Assembly (NCBI GenBank): GCA_016508695.1
Contig: VNKQ01000005.1
Location: forward strand, 1,178,001 to 1,242,000
Reading direction: 5' to 3'
Length of the DNA stretch: 64,000 nt
Source of the DNA: Hyphodiscus hymeniophilus
Taxonomy: Eukaryota; Ascomycota; Leotiomycetes; Helotiales; Hyphodiscaceae
The translations under genes and the position numbers were made by a program. Shown here piece after piece: positions 35,545 to 47,900 of this stretch (position 1 is the first letter of the stretch; each line of letters starts with the position of its first letter). The notes beneath the pieces are model-generated. The model saw only the letters and a program-made list of their open reading frames with translations. It ran no database searches and was not told the origin of the DNA.

Positions 35545-38500
35545 TGCGTTATGAGCTGAGAGGTGTGAAAGAGACAGGCGACTGCATATAGAAAGTTGGA
35601 GGCTGACTCTCATACTTGGCATCATTTTCAGCGCCCTGAAAAGCCAGCAAGCGAATGGACAGAGATGAATGTCCATAAATTTGCTAAGATACTCGAAGCT
35701 CGGGCCTTTACTGCATTGAGTTAGACGAAGCTTTGAAGAAGTATTCTGGCACTGTGAGGCCTCGTATGAATCAGATGTTCTCCAGTAGCCTGATGGCTGG
35801 TGTATCGTGTGGGGAGTCTTCATGACAATTCTCTTTGTATCTGTGTAGCTTACCCAGAAATCCGGAGTTCATGTTCCTTGGAGTGTAACGCTGTAAAAGA
35901 TCAAGATACTCATGACAATGTTTACGTCCTCAGCGTGGTACAAGCCTGACGATGTCTCCTGCGGCGAGGAGCTTGATCGATATTGACAATGCCAGCATTG
36001 CTGTACTGATGGATCCGAAGACAGATCTCATAACACTGAGGCCTAATCATATATATGACTCGTACAAAGAGATCTGGGCTTGACTTCTCCAGAATGCAGA
36101 AGCTCGATTGAACTTCTTTATCGTTGGTATTGCACAAGGCGTTGGTGCGGAAAGGTCACGCTAGAGATTGGAGAGAGATTCACCAGTGAATGGCCAAAAC
36201 TTCAATCCAATCCAGGATCTACCGTATCCAAAAACCAGCTCCTTTCAACAATATCGAGGCTACTCTCCTGGTGATATTTAACCGGGATCCCTGATGTTGC
36301 ATTATCACATCTCGTGGGCCGAGTTCCGATATCCAAGCAACTTCGCAATTCGAGAAATGAGACCATACTCGAAACAGCATGTAGAAATGACCCAACCTAT
36401 ACCAAAACGGTGGGTAACCTCCTTTATTTGAGATACTTTTCTGCAGGCCTTGCCTCATGCTGTGACGTGCGCACCGAGGGAAGATTCTCAGTATCAATAC
36501 TCAAATACTCAAATATGAGAAAGGCTTGCTTCCAAGAATAGCATTCGAAATAAAATGCAACGCCGCTTTTGACTCTTAATTGGTGATCGATGCCAAATCT
36601 CTCTGTCATCTGTGATGTCTCAGCCTTTCAGCCTAAGAACCAGTGATGAGAAACATATGATTGGATGACACAGGGTCATGCTTGATTTTACCGCGGCATT
36701 TCCCACATCGCTGCTCACCGTGCCTTGCAGTTTCGATGCAGTAAGACTGTGATGGATGATCAAGTATCAGGCAAGGGCGTTTTTGCAACGTTAAAAACTT
36801 GCTCTGATTTTGGACTAAGGGTGTAATCTCGATATTCGCGACGGTGGTGGAAATTGAGCAGGAGAGGGGAGAAAAGGAAGTATATTGACCCGGCCACAAG
36901 GCGTTTTAGGTTTGAAACCGTATTCTGTGCCCCCTATCCTTGCGGGATCCTCCCGCCAGAGATCGGCCATGGGCCAAAACTGGAAATGCGCTCGGCGGTC
37001 ATCGCTCGTGGCAGACAGGGATGGTGATCAGTTTCAAAATGTGCTCGCCTTCTTGATGTGGGCAGGATCGTTCATGGAAGATGTTCTTGAGGTGGGTATC
37101 CAATCGAATGGCATACCGACCCCCCTCTCCGCCCCATCTTCGGATTCTATCAGAGCATTCCCCGAGCATTTCTCGATGTTGACGGAAAAGGCTACCCAGG
37201 CTGGATCGGAGAATCTTTCGCTTCTCCTTTGTCAGATTGTCTACCAGATCTGGTGGATTCGATGAAGTCCAGTGAGTAATGTAGTGTTCGACGCTCTCGA
37301 GGCCTCGAGGGCAGTCGAGGATACAGCCACAGCCTTCCCCATATGCGGCAGTCAGTAGAGACGGCAGGAAATCTCCTGCCGATGAGGCTCGGTAATCAGA
37401 AGCCTACGAAAACGATCGTCGGGAATCTCTGAAGGGATGATACAGTAGTAGGGACGCTGTCGGAAGACTTCTGCCGTACCGATACAGAGTTTGTAGCTTG
37501 ATGGAGGAAGGACCGATGGGTCACCGACGGTGCTTGTTTAAAGGACGCCATCGTGTGAAGACGGCGCAAACACTACGGAGAATTGGATATATCACCACTC
37601 CTGTAGCAGCTAGCATGAACTATATTCGCGTTCTGTAACCTTCTAGCTTGAGGAGAGCCCAGGAAAGCCACACACCCTACCAGACGAGAGACATAACGAT
37701 TCTGCAATAAAGTGCAGATCTCTTGATACTTGATAGGGAAGAGGTGAAAAAGTGGGGGTGGTTTGCCGGTGAGTGTCCGAAACCCTCTCTCGATTCCGCC
37801 CCGATATCTCTCGAGATTTGCTGAAGAGCTTTGCGGATTATCTGCCCTTACACCTCATCCCTGAGGCTTTGCATGGCATCCTCTGCATGCGTTGCCATGC
37901 ATCGGGGCCAGTCAAGGCTGCAGATTGCATGTTGAGCTGCGGGGTCTAATTGTATTTAACCCCTTTGCTTTACAGGAGAAAGGTGTGGCCTGTCTGGAAG
38001 TCGATCAGCATCGATCAACATCGATCAGCATCTAGAATCCCTCCAAGGCTCTTTCTATTTGATGCACTATTAACGGTAATCTGGACTTCGGACACTTCTT
38101 AGACTTTGTATATACCTATGGTGGGGCAGGCACAGTCTGGTACGGAACAGTCCAGTAGTCAGAGTCAACTTGAAAATCCATCATCCACATCCTTGGGTCG
38201 ACACCTTCAAAATGCATGGTCCGGGATTTTCACAAGTCTCGCTTCTGATGCCCCGAAGGAGGAAGACCGCAAGTGATTTCGAGATGCCAAGCACACCAAG
38301 CACCAGCTGAAGTAGAAGGTCTCCCGAATCCTGATTCATTATTCCGATCAAAGAATCGAAAAGAATAAAATAAACCGCACGTGCAGGCAAACAAATCTGT
38401 TCAGAAAGGGGTGAGAGAATCAAGTTGGAGGGGTAATGCGAGTGATGCAGTAGCTGGGTGTGCTCTTTCCCTTGGCACAAGTTTGTACCAAGAACCAGTA

Positions 38501-40780
38501 CCTGACCATTGTCCTAATATCTGACGTACGTACTGATCTTCTGCACCCTTCCAGCATTGTTCCACGCAAAGACCAAGAGTGGACAAGAACGTGGGGCTTG
38601 ATCTTCCTTTAGCGGATGTTCGTCACAGCACAGGATCCCCGGAAAAGGAGCAAATAGACGTCTTGCCCTGGTGATTGCGACACTCATGAGTCAGCGGCGT
38701 TTGGGAAGAACTTTCAGGGAGGTCAGAGTGAATTTGACACATCTCGCAGTCCTCCCATCCGCAAGAGCAGCCGCTAGCTTTTGACAGTATCGATACCGTA
38801 ATGGGATTGATGATAAGACTGTCTCCCAATCTTTCATCTGAGGCACTCCGCCTAAGGCGCATTCACTGGCCTGGCATCGACCCTCACTCCCTGAGGCACA
38901 GCGAGGCAGAGACTCGAACTGCAAAAGAAGGAAAATGGAATTCTCTCCAGGATGCTGGTAGGTTTTCGCCGGGTATGCGGTCGTACAAGCTTCCCCCGAA
39001 CAGGCAAGGCATGGTACTGTAGAGATGGAGAATTCCAGCAAGCCTAGCCCCCCTTTTCCGATGTGGAGTCCATGGTGGATGGTGGTTGGTGGTGAACATG
39101 TGATGTGATGATAAGTTCGCAAGTTCGTTCGCAGGTTCACACCATAAATCTCACAGGGGCTCATCGCTGCTTTCAACCTTCCTAACGCTGATCCCCCCAG
39201 CATTTAAGCGAACACTCCTCTCCAAGTCCAAGGTCCCCGATGACAACAGCGATCCAGTAATACGCATTTTGGACAGTCCTGTGGCGCGACACTAATCCCA
39301 CTATCGAACGCCTATGACCTCGCATAACTCAGGTTATGCGGCCACCAATGCCATGCTGCTGACACTGACAGTTTGGCACTGACAGACAGACGACTTCACC
39401 AGCTCTCCTCGTGCTTGGGAGGGAACTCGGGAGCTGTGTTCCAAAGTGATGCACTGATGGCGCTGGGTAACACACTAACAGCGTTAGCCAATGCCCTATC
39501 TCCAGCTCCCAGGATCCGATCGTCTGGGTGCTTGTCGGTCGCGACAAGCTTTACCCTGCGACATCTGTTCATTCAGCTCCAGGGCGCTGAGCGAGCGAGC
39601 GAATGATAAATTATCCAGATCTTTCAAGCTCGGGTTTCCTGGCGCCCGCGCCATCATCCCCGTCCGGAGATCTTTTCATACTGGGAATATTTCCCGACTT
39701 TGGGAGCTGGGAACAGAACAGCAGCTAGTATCTCAACCACGATCTTCTATCCGAAGAACCAGCGAACGACGACTTCAAAATAGAAACATGATGGCGCCAA
39801 AAGTGCAAGGATGCCATGTAGATTGAGGGCTGGAGCTACTCGCTGGAGATGGGGGGATCCGACAGGCATCGAATTGGCCCATCTGGTGCGTCTTAAAAAC
39901 CAGGGTCGGAGCAGGCCTTAATTTGCCCAATCTTTGTGGCGCTGCAGGCATAGGGAAGAACCTCCAATGTGTTGAGTCGAAGTTCTTTAGGTCATTGTTG
40001 ATCGAGTACATATGCTTCTCTTTACTTTTCCATTTTCTTTGCCACCACCACGACTGTTTTCTTCGAGCTTGATGAGAGGCAGTCTTACAGGCTAATCAAC
40101 CTTCTCGAGAAACTCTCTTGTTTCTTTTCCTGGTTTCGTGCTTTCTGTCGCCCGGAAAGGCACCTCCTTCCAAGTCTGCATCATCCCCACTCAAAGGAAG
40201 TTCCTAAAACTATCCTGAAAGTGGCGTGGAGCCATAACTCTCCCATTCGCTATTCAAGGTTGTGAGAGAAGTCCCTCCGGAGGCTGCTTATCCTACCAGA
40301 GCAGGACTTGACTGGCCTCACCTGTCGCCCGCAGTTAGCTCAGAATCCAGACTACTGCCACTTAATCACACAGAGACCTCCTCTCTTCGTCTCCGCATGT
40401 TTTGGATTATACTTGAAGTATAGGACTGCTTCTTGAACCCTGTGAGCCTGGTGCACAATTGGCTTCAGACGAACATTTTACCACCCATATCTTCCACCGC
40501 TACTCAACGCCAGTGAAGCTACCGCGACCTGTTTAATCCGACCTTATACTTCCTACTTGTCAGCTCGCTTCTTTGCTGTGAGCGATTCGGATCACGCGCT
40601 GGTGTGTATCACCGTCGAGCTGGAGGACAAATAGATACAATAACTGTTGGTGACTGGTCTTGAATAATACAGATCCGGCAAGATTTGTGGCAAGCTGCAG
40701 GAGGATCGTCAGGAGGGAAGCATTATCAACTTGATATCGCAAACAGCAGAGCTGAATCAGATGTGCGGCAATCGTAATTG
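35545..40780. other. 5.2 kb gene-poor stretch upstream of a Zn2Cys6 gene
   Basis: No protein gene or RNA can be supported. Composition is ordinary, so it is not RIP-degraded transposon. It holds a perfect hairpin at 37362-37381 (arms of eight bases, loop AATC) and a tandem repeat near 38 kb. The final 700 bases are rich in C/T and could be a long 5' leader of the regulator at 40.8 kb, with several short upstream ATG frames. Confidence 0.4.
38001..38032. repeat. Ten-base tandem repeat
   Basis: Three copies of TCGATCAGCA (middle copy TCGATCAACA) plus TC. Probably a replication-slippage product. Confidence 0.9.
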
Positions 40781-42310
40781 ATGGCAGTCTCTGTACAAGC
40801 ACCATTTTACTCGAATTTAGGTATGTGGGTTATGGGCGATCCACCTACTGCGTTCTCATCAACAGATTCAGACGCCCTCTCGACTATGGCCTACCAATAT
40901 CCTATGGGAGGTCCTGGGTTGGAGTCGTCCTCCAATATGATCCCAAGCTATCACCATCTTCCCGGAGAACACACACAACCAGACTCCCCAGCTGATGCTA
41001 ATCCATCATCGCCAAATTCGAAGAATCGAGGGGCTTCAACTGGTCATAAGTCGGCGAAGATCAAACGATCGATGTCTACACCCAATGTCCGAGGTCAATC
41101 AACAGCCGATGCAGCAGCGCTCGCCCTGTCAGCAGAGAAAAGAAGGAATAAACTGGGGTACCACAGAACTTCGGTGGCATGTGGTGAGAAACTGTCCCAT
41201 TTTATATTGTTAATGCGCGTTCTTCTTAGCGCAGGGTAAACTGACTCTATCGTAGGACACTGCCGACGGAGGAAGATAAGGTGTATTCCCGCGCCAGGAG
41301 ACCCACAGAGCCGCTGTTCAAACTGCATCAGATTGAAAAAGGAGTGCAACTTTTACCCCGTGGACCAACAACCTGCACCAGAACCTCGTCGCAGGGGTTC
41401 GAAAGCCCAAAGTGGCACAGGAAGAGCCTCAGAATCATCGTCACCTTCGACGTCATCAGGTCAACCTCCAGAGCTCCCGACTACGCTCCCTTATCCACAT
41501 ATGAGCATGCCACCTATTCAAGATCTTGGTGGGCCCCATATGAAGAAATCAAAAACGGAAAGCTTCGCTCCCGAGAACAAAGGTACGCTCATTTCCCGTG
41601 TCTCTGTGTCTCCATTTTCTGACAGGAATATAGTCATAACCTCATCTCGAAATTTTGACTACCACCACGGTGCCACGAACTGGATGGCATCCGAAGCGTC
41701 TCCCAGCACGAGTAAGACACCATCCGATATGCCCCCTTACTGGAGAGTCAACCCCCAGGATTCACCAATGACGCCTGCTTTTTCTCCCTTTACTCCGAGC
41801 CACCAGATTCCTCCACCACAAAATTGGCCAACTTCACAGGCGGAACCAGTTCAAAGAGACGAAATGACATGGTCAGTCCCTCAACGATCAATCTCTTACA
41901 GCAATCTTGAAAGCCTTCACAACCAAAATCAGTATTCGCCCTATTCGAATTCGCACTCGCAGGCTCCCCCACTCTCAGACCATTATTCGACGAAACCTCG
42001 CACTATGCAGTCCGGAATGTTTCCTCCTTCAATTTCAACCGCATCCAATATCCTTCCCCCGCCCGAAATTGTGTCAGCGACGTCAAGCGAAGGTTCGCAT
42101 CATCCACATTCTGCCGGGCCTCATTACCCCCATTGGCAGCAGCCATACCCGCCATATCAAAAGCCAACCAGCGAATCGTATGGATCATGGAATGGCTCTC
42201 ATGCAGGACCGCCGCATATTCCGGAGGAAGCACATGCACCGCCTGCAGCGTATGCCTATGGAGAGCCGCCTAGCAACATGTTTTATCCACCGCCGCCTCA
42301 GGGACGATAG
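40781..42310 (+). CDS. Zn2Cys6 transcription factor
   Basis: Exons 40781-41183 and 41256-42310, 485 aa. A sequence-specific fungal transcription regulator acting in the nucleus. The intron falls inside the zinc cluster, after the first cysteine; joined, the cluster reads VACGHCRRRKIRCIPAPGD followed by RCSNCIRLKKEC, the six-cysteine C6 pattern. Before it lies a basic stretch with RRNKLGYHRTS, and after it a Ser/Pro/Tyr/His-rich activation-like region with no middle-homology domain, ending PPPPQGR. The part from 41583 to 41633 could be an in-frame 51-base intron (GTACGC..TAG), which would remove 17 residues; both readings keep the frame. The regulated pathway is unknown. ATG 40781 is the first in frame. 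Confidence 0.88.
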
Positions 42311-43176
42311 GAGAGATAGAAATAAAAGACAAGGCACAATGGCATGAAATTCCGGAAGCGTGGCCTTCGAAGTCAACTTTGGAGCTTCTAGGATGAACAC
42401 GAAGTAAGATCGCCCACATTATTCGAGAACTTGATATAGTTCAAAAGTAGCTGTCCGGCCAAACAATATTTCAACAAGATGGACATACAGCCCCGAATGT
42501 ATATTGTAAGAACAGCGAGACGTGTAATGAATTGACACGACAGAGGACGAAATTTACGAATGGGAATGGGGCTTGATAAAGGTTTGGATGGCAAAAAATG
42601 ATGGGTAAAAGGGTGTCTCTGGGGAGACTATAACTTCTGATGTACTCGTAAGGATGAATTGGCGGAGGCCGCCTTTAGACAACCTCTGAAAGCAGTTGCT
42701 TCAATTCTGAGTCCTAGTGACGTGTCACGCAAGACTGAGATATTCGCTCCAAAATGGGGTTTCTCTCAGAGGCGGTCGGGAGCCATTGAAGAATGATTTG
42801 ACGCCATAACATTAAGGCACCAAGTATCATCGACCTTGCAATCTTACTACTGCCCCTCCTCCCCCACGCATCCATTGCGTGCTTCATTCCATCCCACGTC
42901 GCAGCCACCCAATGTGACACAAAAAGCAAAATGGCCTCATTCGGACGATTCCTGGCTATGTTCGAGGCAAGCTTATCTTTCCAACCAAATTCCTCCCCGA
43001 AGCCCACAACAATGGCGACTCTGCTAAATGTTCTGCAGCCTCACCCGGAGAACACGCTCCACTTACGTCTGCACCGCGCTCGTTCTGTGGTTCTCACCGC
43101 GCAAGAGTTCGTATCACCAGCCCACACCCGTCGACCGGTCATCTGCGGTAGCGCAAGGCTGACTCCAAGAAAACAG
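42311..43176. other. Region containing the unresolved 5' end of the DUF202 gene
   Basis: It holds the 3' end of the Zn2Cys6 gene and the upstream exon or exons of the DUF202 gene. Candidate first codons are ATG at 42931 or 43012, but the frames do not clearly match the family, so I leave them unassigned. Confidence 0.4.
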
Positions 43177-43588
43177 GCTCGTTGAGATCCGCGCCGCGCA
43201 GAGGACGTTCGAAGGGGCGTATATGCGGACCGCGTTGGGACAGTTCTCGTTCGCACTCGTCGTGTTGAAGATCTTCACCGCCGAGTTCTACAGTATCGGG
43301 GCGCTGTTCGCGACGTATGGCGCGGGGATATTGTTTGTGAGCATGTACCGACGGTACGAGGGGAACAGGCAGTTCTTCGTTCTTAGGGACCTGCCCGTTC
43401 CCCTCGCACCGTCGGTACATGCTCACGCACACGCACACGACCACGACCCCCCCGCGACCCACGACGGCCTCGAGGAGGAGGGAGAGAAGAAGTTTCGTAC
43501 CAGCGGGAACGCCGTGGTGGTCTTGACTGCCCTCAGTACCGCCGCTTACGCGAGCTTGATAGTGCTTACCATGAGGCTTGAAGGCTGA
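43177..43588 (+). CDS. DUF202-family membrane protein, main exon
   Basis: The 5' exon or exons are not resolved; this exon follows a CAG acceptor at 43174-43176 with a GCTGAC branch just before it. The product matches fungal DUF202 (YidH-like) membrane proteins of unknown function: VEIRAAQRTFEGAYMRTALG leads into helix 1 (FSFALVVLKIF), helix 2 (IGALFATYGAGILFV), a charged linker, and a third helix NAVVVLTALSTAAYASLIVL close to the C-terminus. The linker after SMYRRYEGNRQ is unusual: it is produced by an inverted copy of the DNA just upstream and contains a His/Ala run. Codon use is GC-rich compared with neighbouring genes. Its last 33 codons are duplicated at 48465-48566, beyond a recombinase gene. 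Confidence 0.75.
43337..43426. repeat. Inverted repeat inside the DUF202 coding sequence
   Basis: Arms 43337-43372 and 43391-43426, 34 of 36 bases paired, loop of 18 bases. The left arm encodes SMYRRYEGNRQ and the right arm, read in the opposite sense, gives LPVPLAPSVH. Confidence 0.95.
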
Positions 43589-43602
43589 GATATGTCTTTG
43601 TT

Positions 43603-43727
43603 CGAGCGCAGCGAGGGCCGGGGGTTTGGGGGCTGGCCCCCATGCACATACACGGAGGCGGGGAAGGGAAGAAGGCTCGTCGTGGTTTATGGGGGCCAGC
43701 CACCAAACCCCGGCCTCGCTGCGCTCG
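43603..43727. repeat. Long hairpin just after the DUF202 stop codon
   Basis: Arms 43603-43643 and 43689-43727 pair over about 39 bases with two bulged G residues and one mismatch; spacer 45 bases. Each arm is rich in G or C runs and begins CGAGCGCAGCGAG. It could act as a 3' structure or be a short dispersed foldback repeat. Confidence 0.93.
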
Positions 43728-43992
43728 TTACATAGGGAGGAAGGCTGATATGTGTTGGGACGCGGGACCTTGGCAGGAGGCTTGAACTTATTGAGATAGG
43801 TTTGGGGGACCAAGGCCTTGACTGCTCAGGGTCGCCTTGAACAAAACTCCCCGGGGGATTTTGACTGCTTCATGGTTCTGTGCTTTTAAACCATAAAGGT
43901 AGGTTAAACTCATGTTCTTATACGTTCTCAAGGGCGAGGCTAACGAGTACAGGTCGCATTCTTCAATTCCCCGTCACATGTTTGAACTTGTC

Positions 43993-44637
43993 GAAGACCT
44001 GGAGCTTCGAACGATCTGTGGAGGTACAGACACTTCTCTAAATGACTCGAATTTCATGATTTGGGAAGGTAGGATTGGAAATCATAAATCTCGCTTTGTT
44101 GGATGATTCTACCTCGAAGAAGTCTTCTGCTACTAGATAGTATCACACATCCCTCAAGAAGGTACTTCTGGTTAGGCACATGTAGATGGGTAGACAGACT
44201 ACTTTTGGATTGGCTCACATCTTTCGTAGTCATGGTCGAGGGTGTCGCTGTTCTAGAAGTACTCTCTTGGTTATAGAGGCCTTTGCCTACGCTCAAATCT
44301 TCTGATTTTCGATTATAGTCGAGCGTGTCGGGACCTATCTTTGTGGGCATCGTGTCTAAGATGATGGAGTGGGTATCACATGATATCTTCCCCCAAACCG
44401 ATTCCACGGCTCACTCTCTTTATCGCGAGAAACGGAAGTGTCGATTTGTTGCTGTTGCGACCGAGACTAGGGTAGAGCGAGTCGCTATTGATGGCTCGTT
44501 CCCATCCGAAGAGGACTCACTTCTTCCCTGTACTTACGAGGACCTCGACCTTCAAACGATCTGTAGAGGTACGGATGCTTCTCTAGATGGCTCGAGTCTC
44601 ATGATCTGGGAAGGCAGAGTCTGAAATCATGAATCTC
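43993..44637 (+). repeat. Pair of 100-base direct repeats
   Basis: Copies at 43993-44092 and 44538-44637, equal length, about 81 of 100 bases identical by eye. Both read as the same peptide in the same frame (EDLELRTICGGTD and EDLDLQTICRGTD, then MIWEGR), so they look like decayed copies of a short coding sequence. The 445 bases between them are not repeated. Confidence 0.85.
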
Positions 44638-44909
44638 ATAGCTTGGTAACCCCATAGCGCGCCCCGAGGGAGTGTTGGGTCACGTGCGTAGTGGAGGTCG
44701 TGCCTTCCTGGTACGCTTTGCTTCCCATTCTGGAATCACCTACCTCAAATTCACGCCTGGCCGTTGTTTTGACCTTCACTTCTAACCTTCTTTTACTTCC
44801 AACCTTCTCTCACTTCCAACATTCACCTCGGACTTGATTCACTGCACCACCATCCCTCACTAGACAGAACGCGTTGGCCTTCCTTCCGCAACTACTGGCA
44901 CCCCCAAGC

Positions 44910-47900
44910 ATGGACGCTCAAGCCCTCGATCCTGGATTTGATTCCTCCGATGGGCTCGAGGATGACGATGACGATGACTGGGACCGAAGCCAGTTCGCCC
45001 CCAAAAGAACCTATGGGAAGCGACAGACTGCAAGCATTCTCGCCAGACAAGCTGAGGATCGTTCCATCAGCAAACGCAATGCGAGAAGACTCACCTTTGT
45101 CTCCGGAGCCCCATCATAACAATACGCCATGACACAGATTGAGGTCACCTGGGATGAGTTCTACACCGGACTGGGCTTTGAGTAAGTACTGACCCAGAAA
45201 GCACTCTTCAAGACCTGCTAACCTCGGTGGGAGAACGACTGTTTGTCCCACCGGCGAGATCATACGTCGTTATGTCGACACGATGACCAGGCACGTCAGA
45301 CCGGTCATCCCTGGAAAACATGCCCCCTCCCTCGACGGGATCCAATCGATCTGGTACAGAGTCATCTCACTATTGACCTTCCGACATCGAGACCTGAAGG
45401 ACCACTATGGCCCATCCGATGTTAAGAGAATCGGGGTCCATCTAGATCAGCTGGTCAAGCGAAATCTCCTGATCAAGGGAAGATGGTACAGAAGACAATG
45501 GCTTGGCCTACGGATCTTGTAGGAACTCGCCACTTCATGGCTTGAGCAGGCTCTCCTAGACGGCTGTCTATCGTGGGACAGGGTGCTCCTCAAGCTCCTC
45601 AGTGTCACGTTGATGTCAGCCCTTGCAGCAAGAGCCGGTGATATCGGTCGATCAACCTTCTACCAAGGGGTAGAGGCCCTTTACTTTGAGGATGTTGAGC
45701 TGACGTTGTCCTCGCAATCAACGAACGGAGCGGCCAGTGTGCAGGACCTTCGCGGAAAGTTCACCATCAAGTTTGGGAAGGGGAAGAAGTAAGCCTGGTC
45801 GTCCCATCGCTGCCTCCGATTTGAGGGTACTCTCTGACTGACCTGCTCCCCCACCGCTCAGGGATACTCGAAACGACGACGACGTCTTCTTCATCGATCC
45901 TCTCCAAGACAAGAGTCAACACGCAGTCTGAGTGATCAAGCTCACTATGATCGTCGCACTTCGACTTGGGCACGTCTCTGGCACTACTTTGACCGAAGTG
46001 TTTGAGCACACGGCGAGGAGAGTGGATAGGACCGTCCAGTGGACTCGTCCAGATTGGCCTGTCATCTGCCAAATGGTCTCGGGTACCAAATTACCGGTTC
46101 AAAGACCAGCTCCCGCCAGTCAACTGAACCAGACAGTGAAGCAGATGGCTTTGGCGAAAGGACTTCTCCACCGCGTTACAGCACACGCGGTTCGCAGAGG
46201 AGCATTGAGAGACGTGGCCTATACAAAAAGGGCAATTGCTGGTGCGACAACGGCTGCCGTTGCACTAGTAGCGCGTCACTCCAACGCATCGATGAACGCC
46301 GGCATCACACGGCAATATGTAGGACATCTACAGACTCCCACGTATAACCTACGCGCAGAGAATCCATTCAATGATCGGCTTGCTCCAAAGATTGCCGCTT
46401 CTCCTATGCAAATGCCACGAAATACCAACAAGGATATTGATGCGTTCATGGACAGGCATAAGATGGACAAGACGGTACCGAATCAGAGGAAAACAGCCTC
46501 GAGAATGTTACGAGATAGTCACGTTGGTTCATGGATGGTATCAGAGCAGAATCGAGAAGTCTCTGCTCACAGCGACAGCGGATCAGTTGCTTCCCAACCC
46601 ATGCTATCGGCGCTTGGCTTCGGGAAGGGCAGGAAGCTTATCTTCTCGCATGCTTTGAAGATGGCTCAGAAATCGGTACCACCGATTCCCGAACGTATAC
46701 TGTCGGAAAAGGACAAAAATCCAACTCACGTCTCGCACGCACGCTTGCCCGAAGAGTACTTTCCCGGGAAAGGGCTTTTGGAGGATGAGATCCCGATTGA
46801 TCCGTACTTACTCGGCCTCGACAAGAATCTGGATGACAATAACGACGATGTTGACGACGATGCACTCGAGGCGCTCAAGGCCCTTATCTGCAGCACTGAG
46901 CAAGAACATGCCGGTGATGATGCAGCGCAGATGGCCACCTCGGATACGACCACAGCTTCGGAGACGGACGAGTTGGAGGACCTCTTCATGCAGGCCCACC
47001 TGGACGACGGTACATCGCCACGTCCATCAGATGACCCCTCGCCTCTCTGTCTTTCCGCTGATGAATTTGTTACTCGGTTCGCGTTGATCAACGCCTTCAA
47101 AAACACCAGCCTCAAGGCCAATGACACGGAACGTTTTCAAGACTACATAGCCACTGGAAACAGCCGAGAGGAGCCAACACGTTTCCAATTCTGCTGTGGT
47201 GTTGGACAGTGTCTGTACAGCTCATGGGACATCACCAAGGTCGATAATCACCAGGTCTCATGCACGGGCATTGACAAGGCGGCGAAGGAAATGCCGTTTT
47301 CATGCTCCCAGTGCACCCGCACATTCAGCACGCATCGCATTCTGGTAGATCACATTGGCAGGTCTCATAACTTCGAACCGCGTCCTTGTGCTGAATGTCC
47401 TGACAAAGCCGATGTCTTGTATCACGACGATAATACATTGCATCGCCACCGCATGCACGAGCACCATGAACTCGACGAACCCACGCCATGCCCTCTCCGC
47501 GACCAGTCTTGCAGTCGCCCAGAGCATCTGTTCACAAGCCGCGAATTGCTCTATATCCATCTTTCAACTCAGCACAAACAAACTGCAGAGCAGATCCGGC
47601 AGTACGTTTCTAAGAAATCCGCTGTTCGACCCGCACGCAAAGCCTGGGAGTGCCCGCTGGATGACTGCGATATTCCTTTCAAGGCCAGAGGTAATTCGGA
47701 AGTGTGAGACCATCTGAAGCGCGGGCACGCATTGTCAGAAGAAGCTTCCTTGGAACTAGTGCCTCTCTCCAAGAGGGAGAAGACCATCAAGACCAACCGA
47801 GAGAAGGGAGTGTTGAAGCCACGTCGCACGTGGGTTTGTCCTGTTGAGGGCTGCGTGTCAAAAAGTACTTTTAGGAGCAATCTCAGACGCCGCCGTCACC

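Noticed and set aside
38001..38032. Start of a CRISPR-like array
   Set aside because: Ten-base units directly adjoining with no spacers, in a eukaryotic genome.
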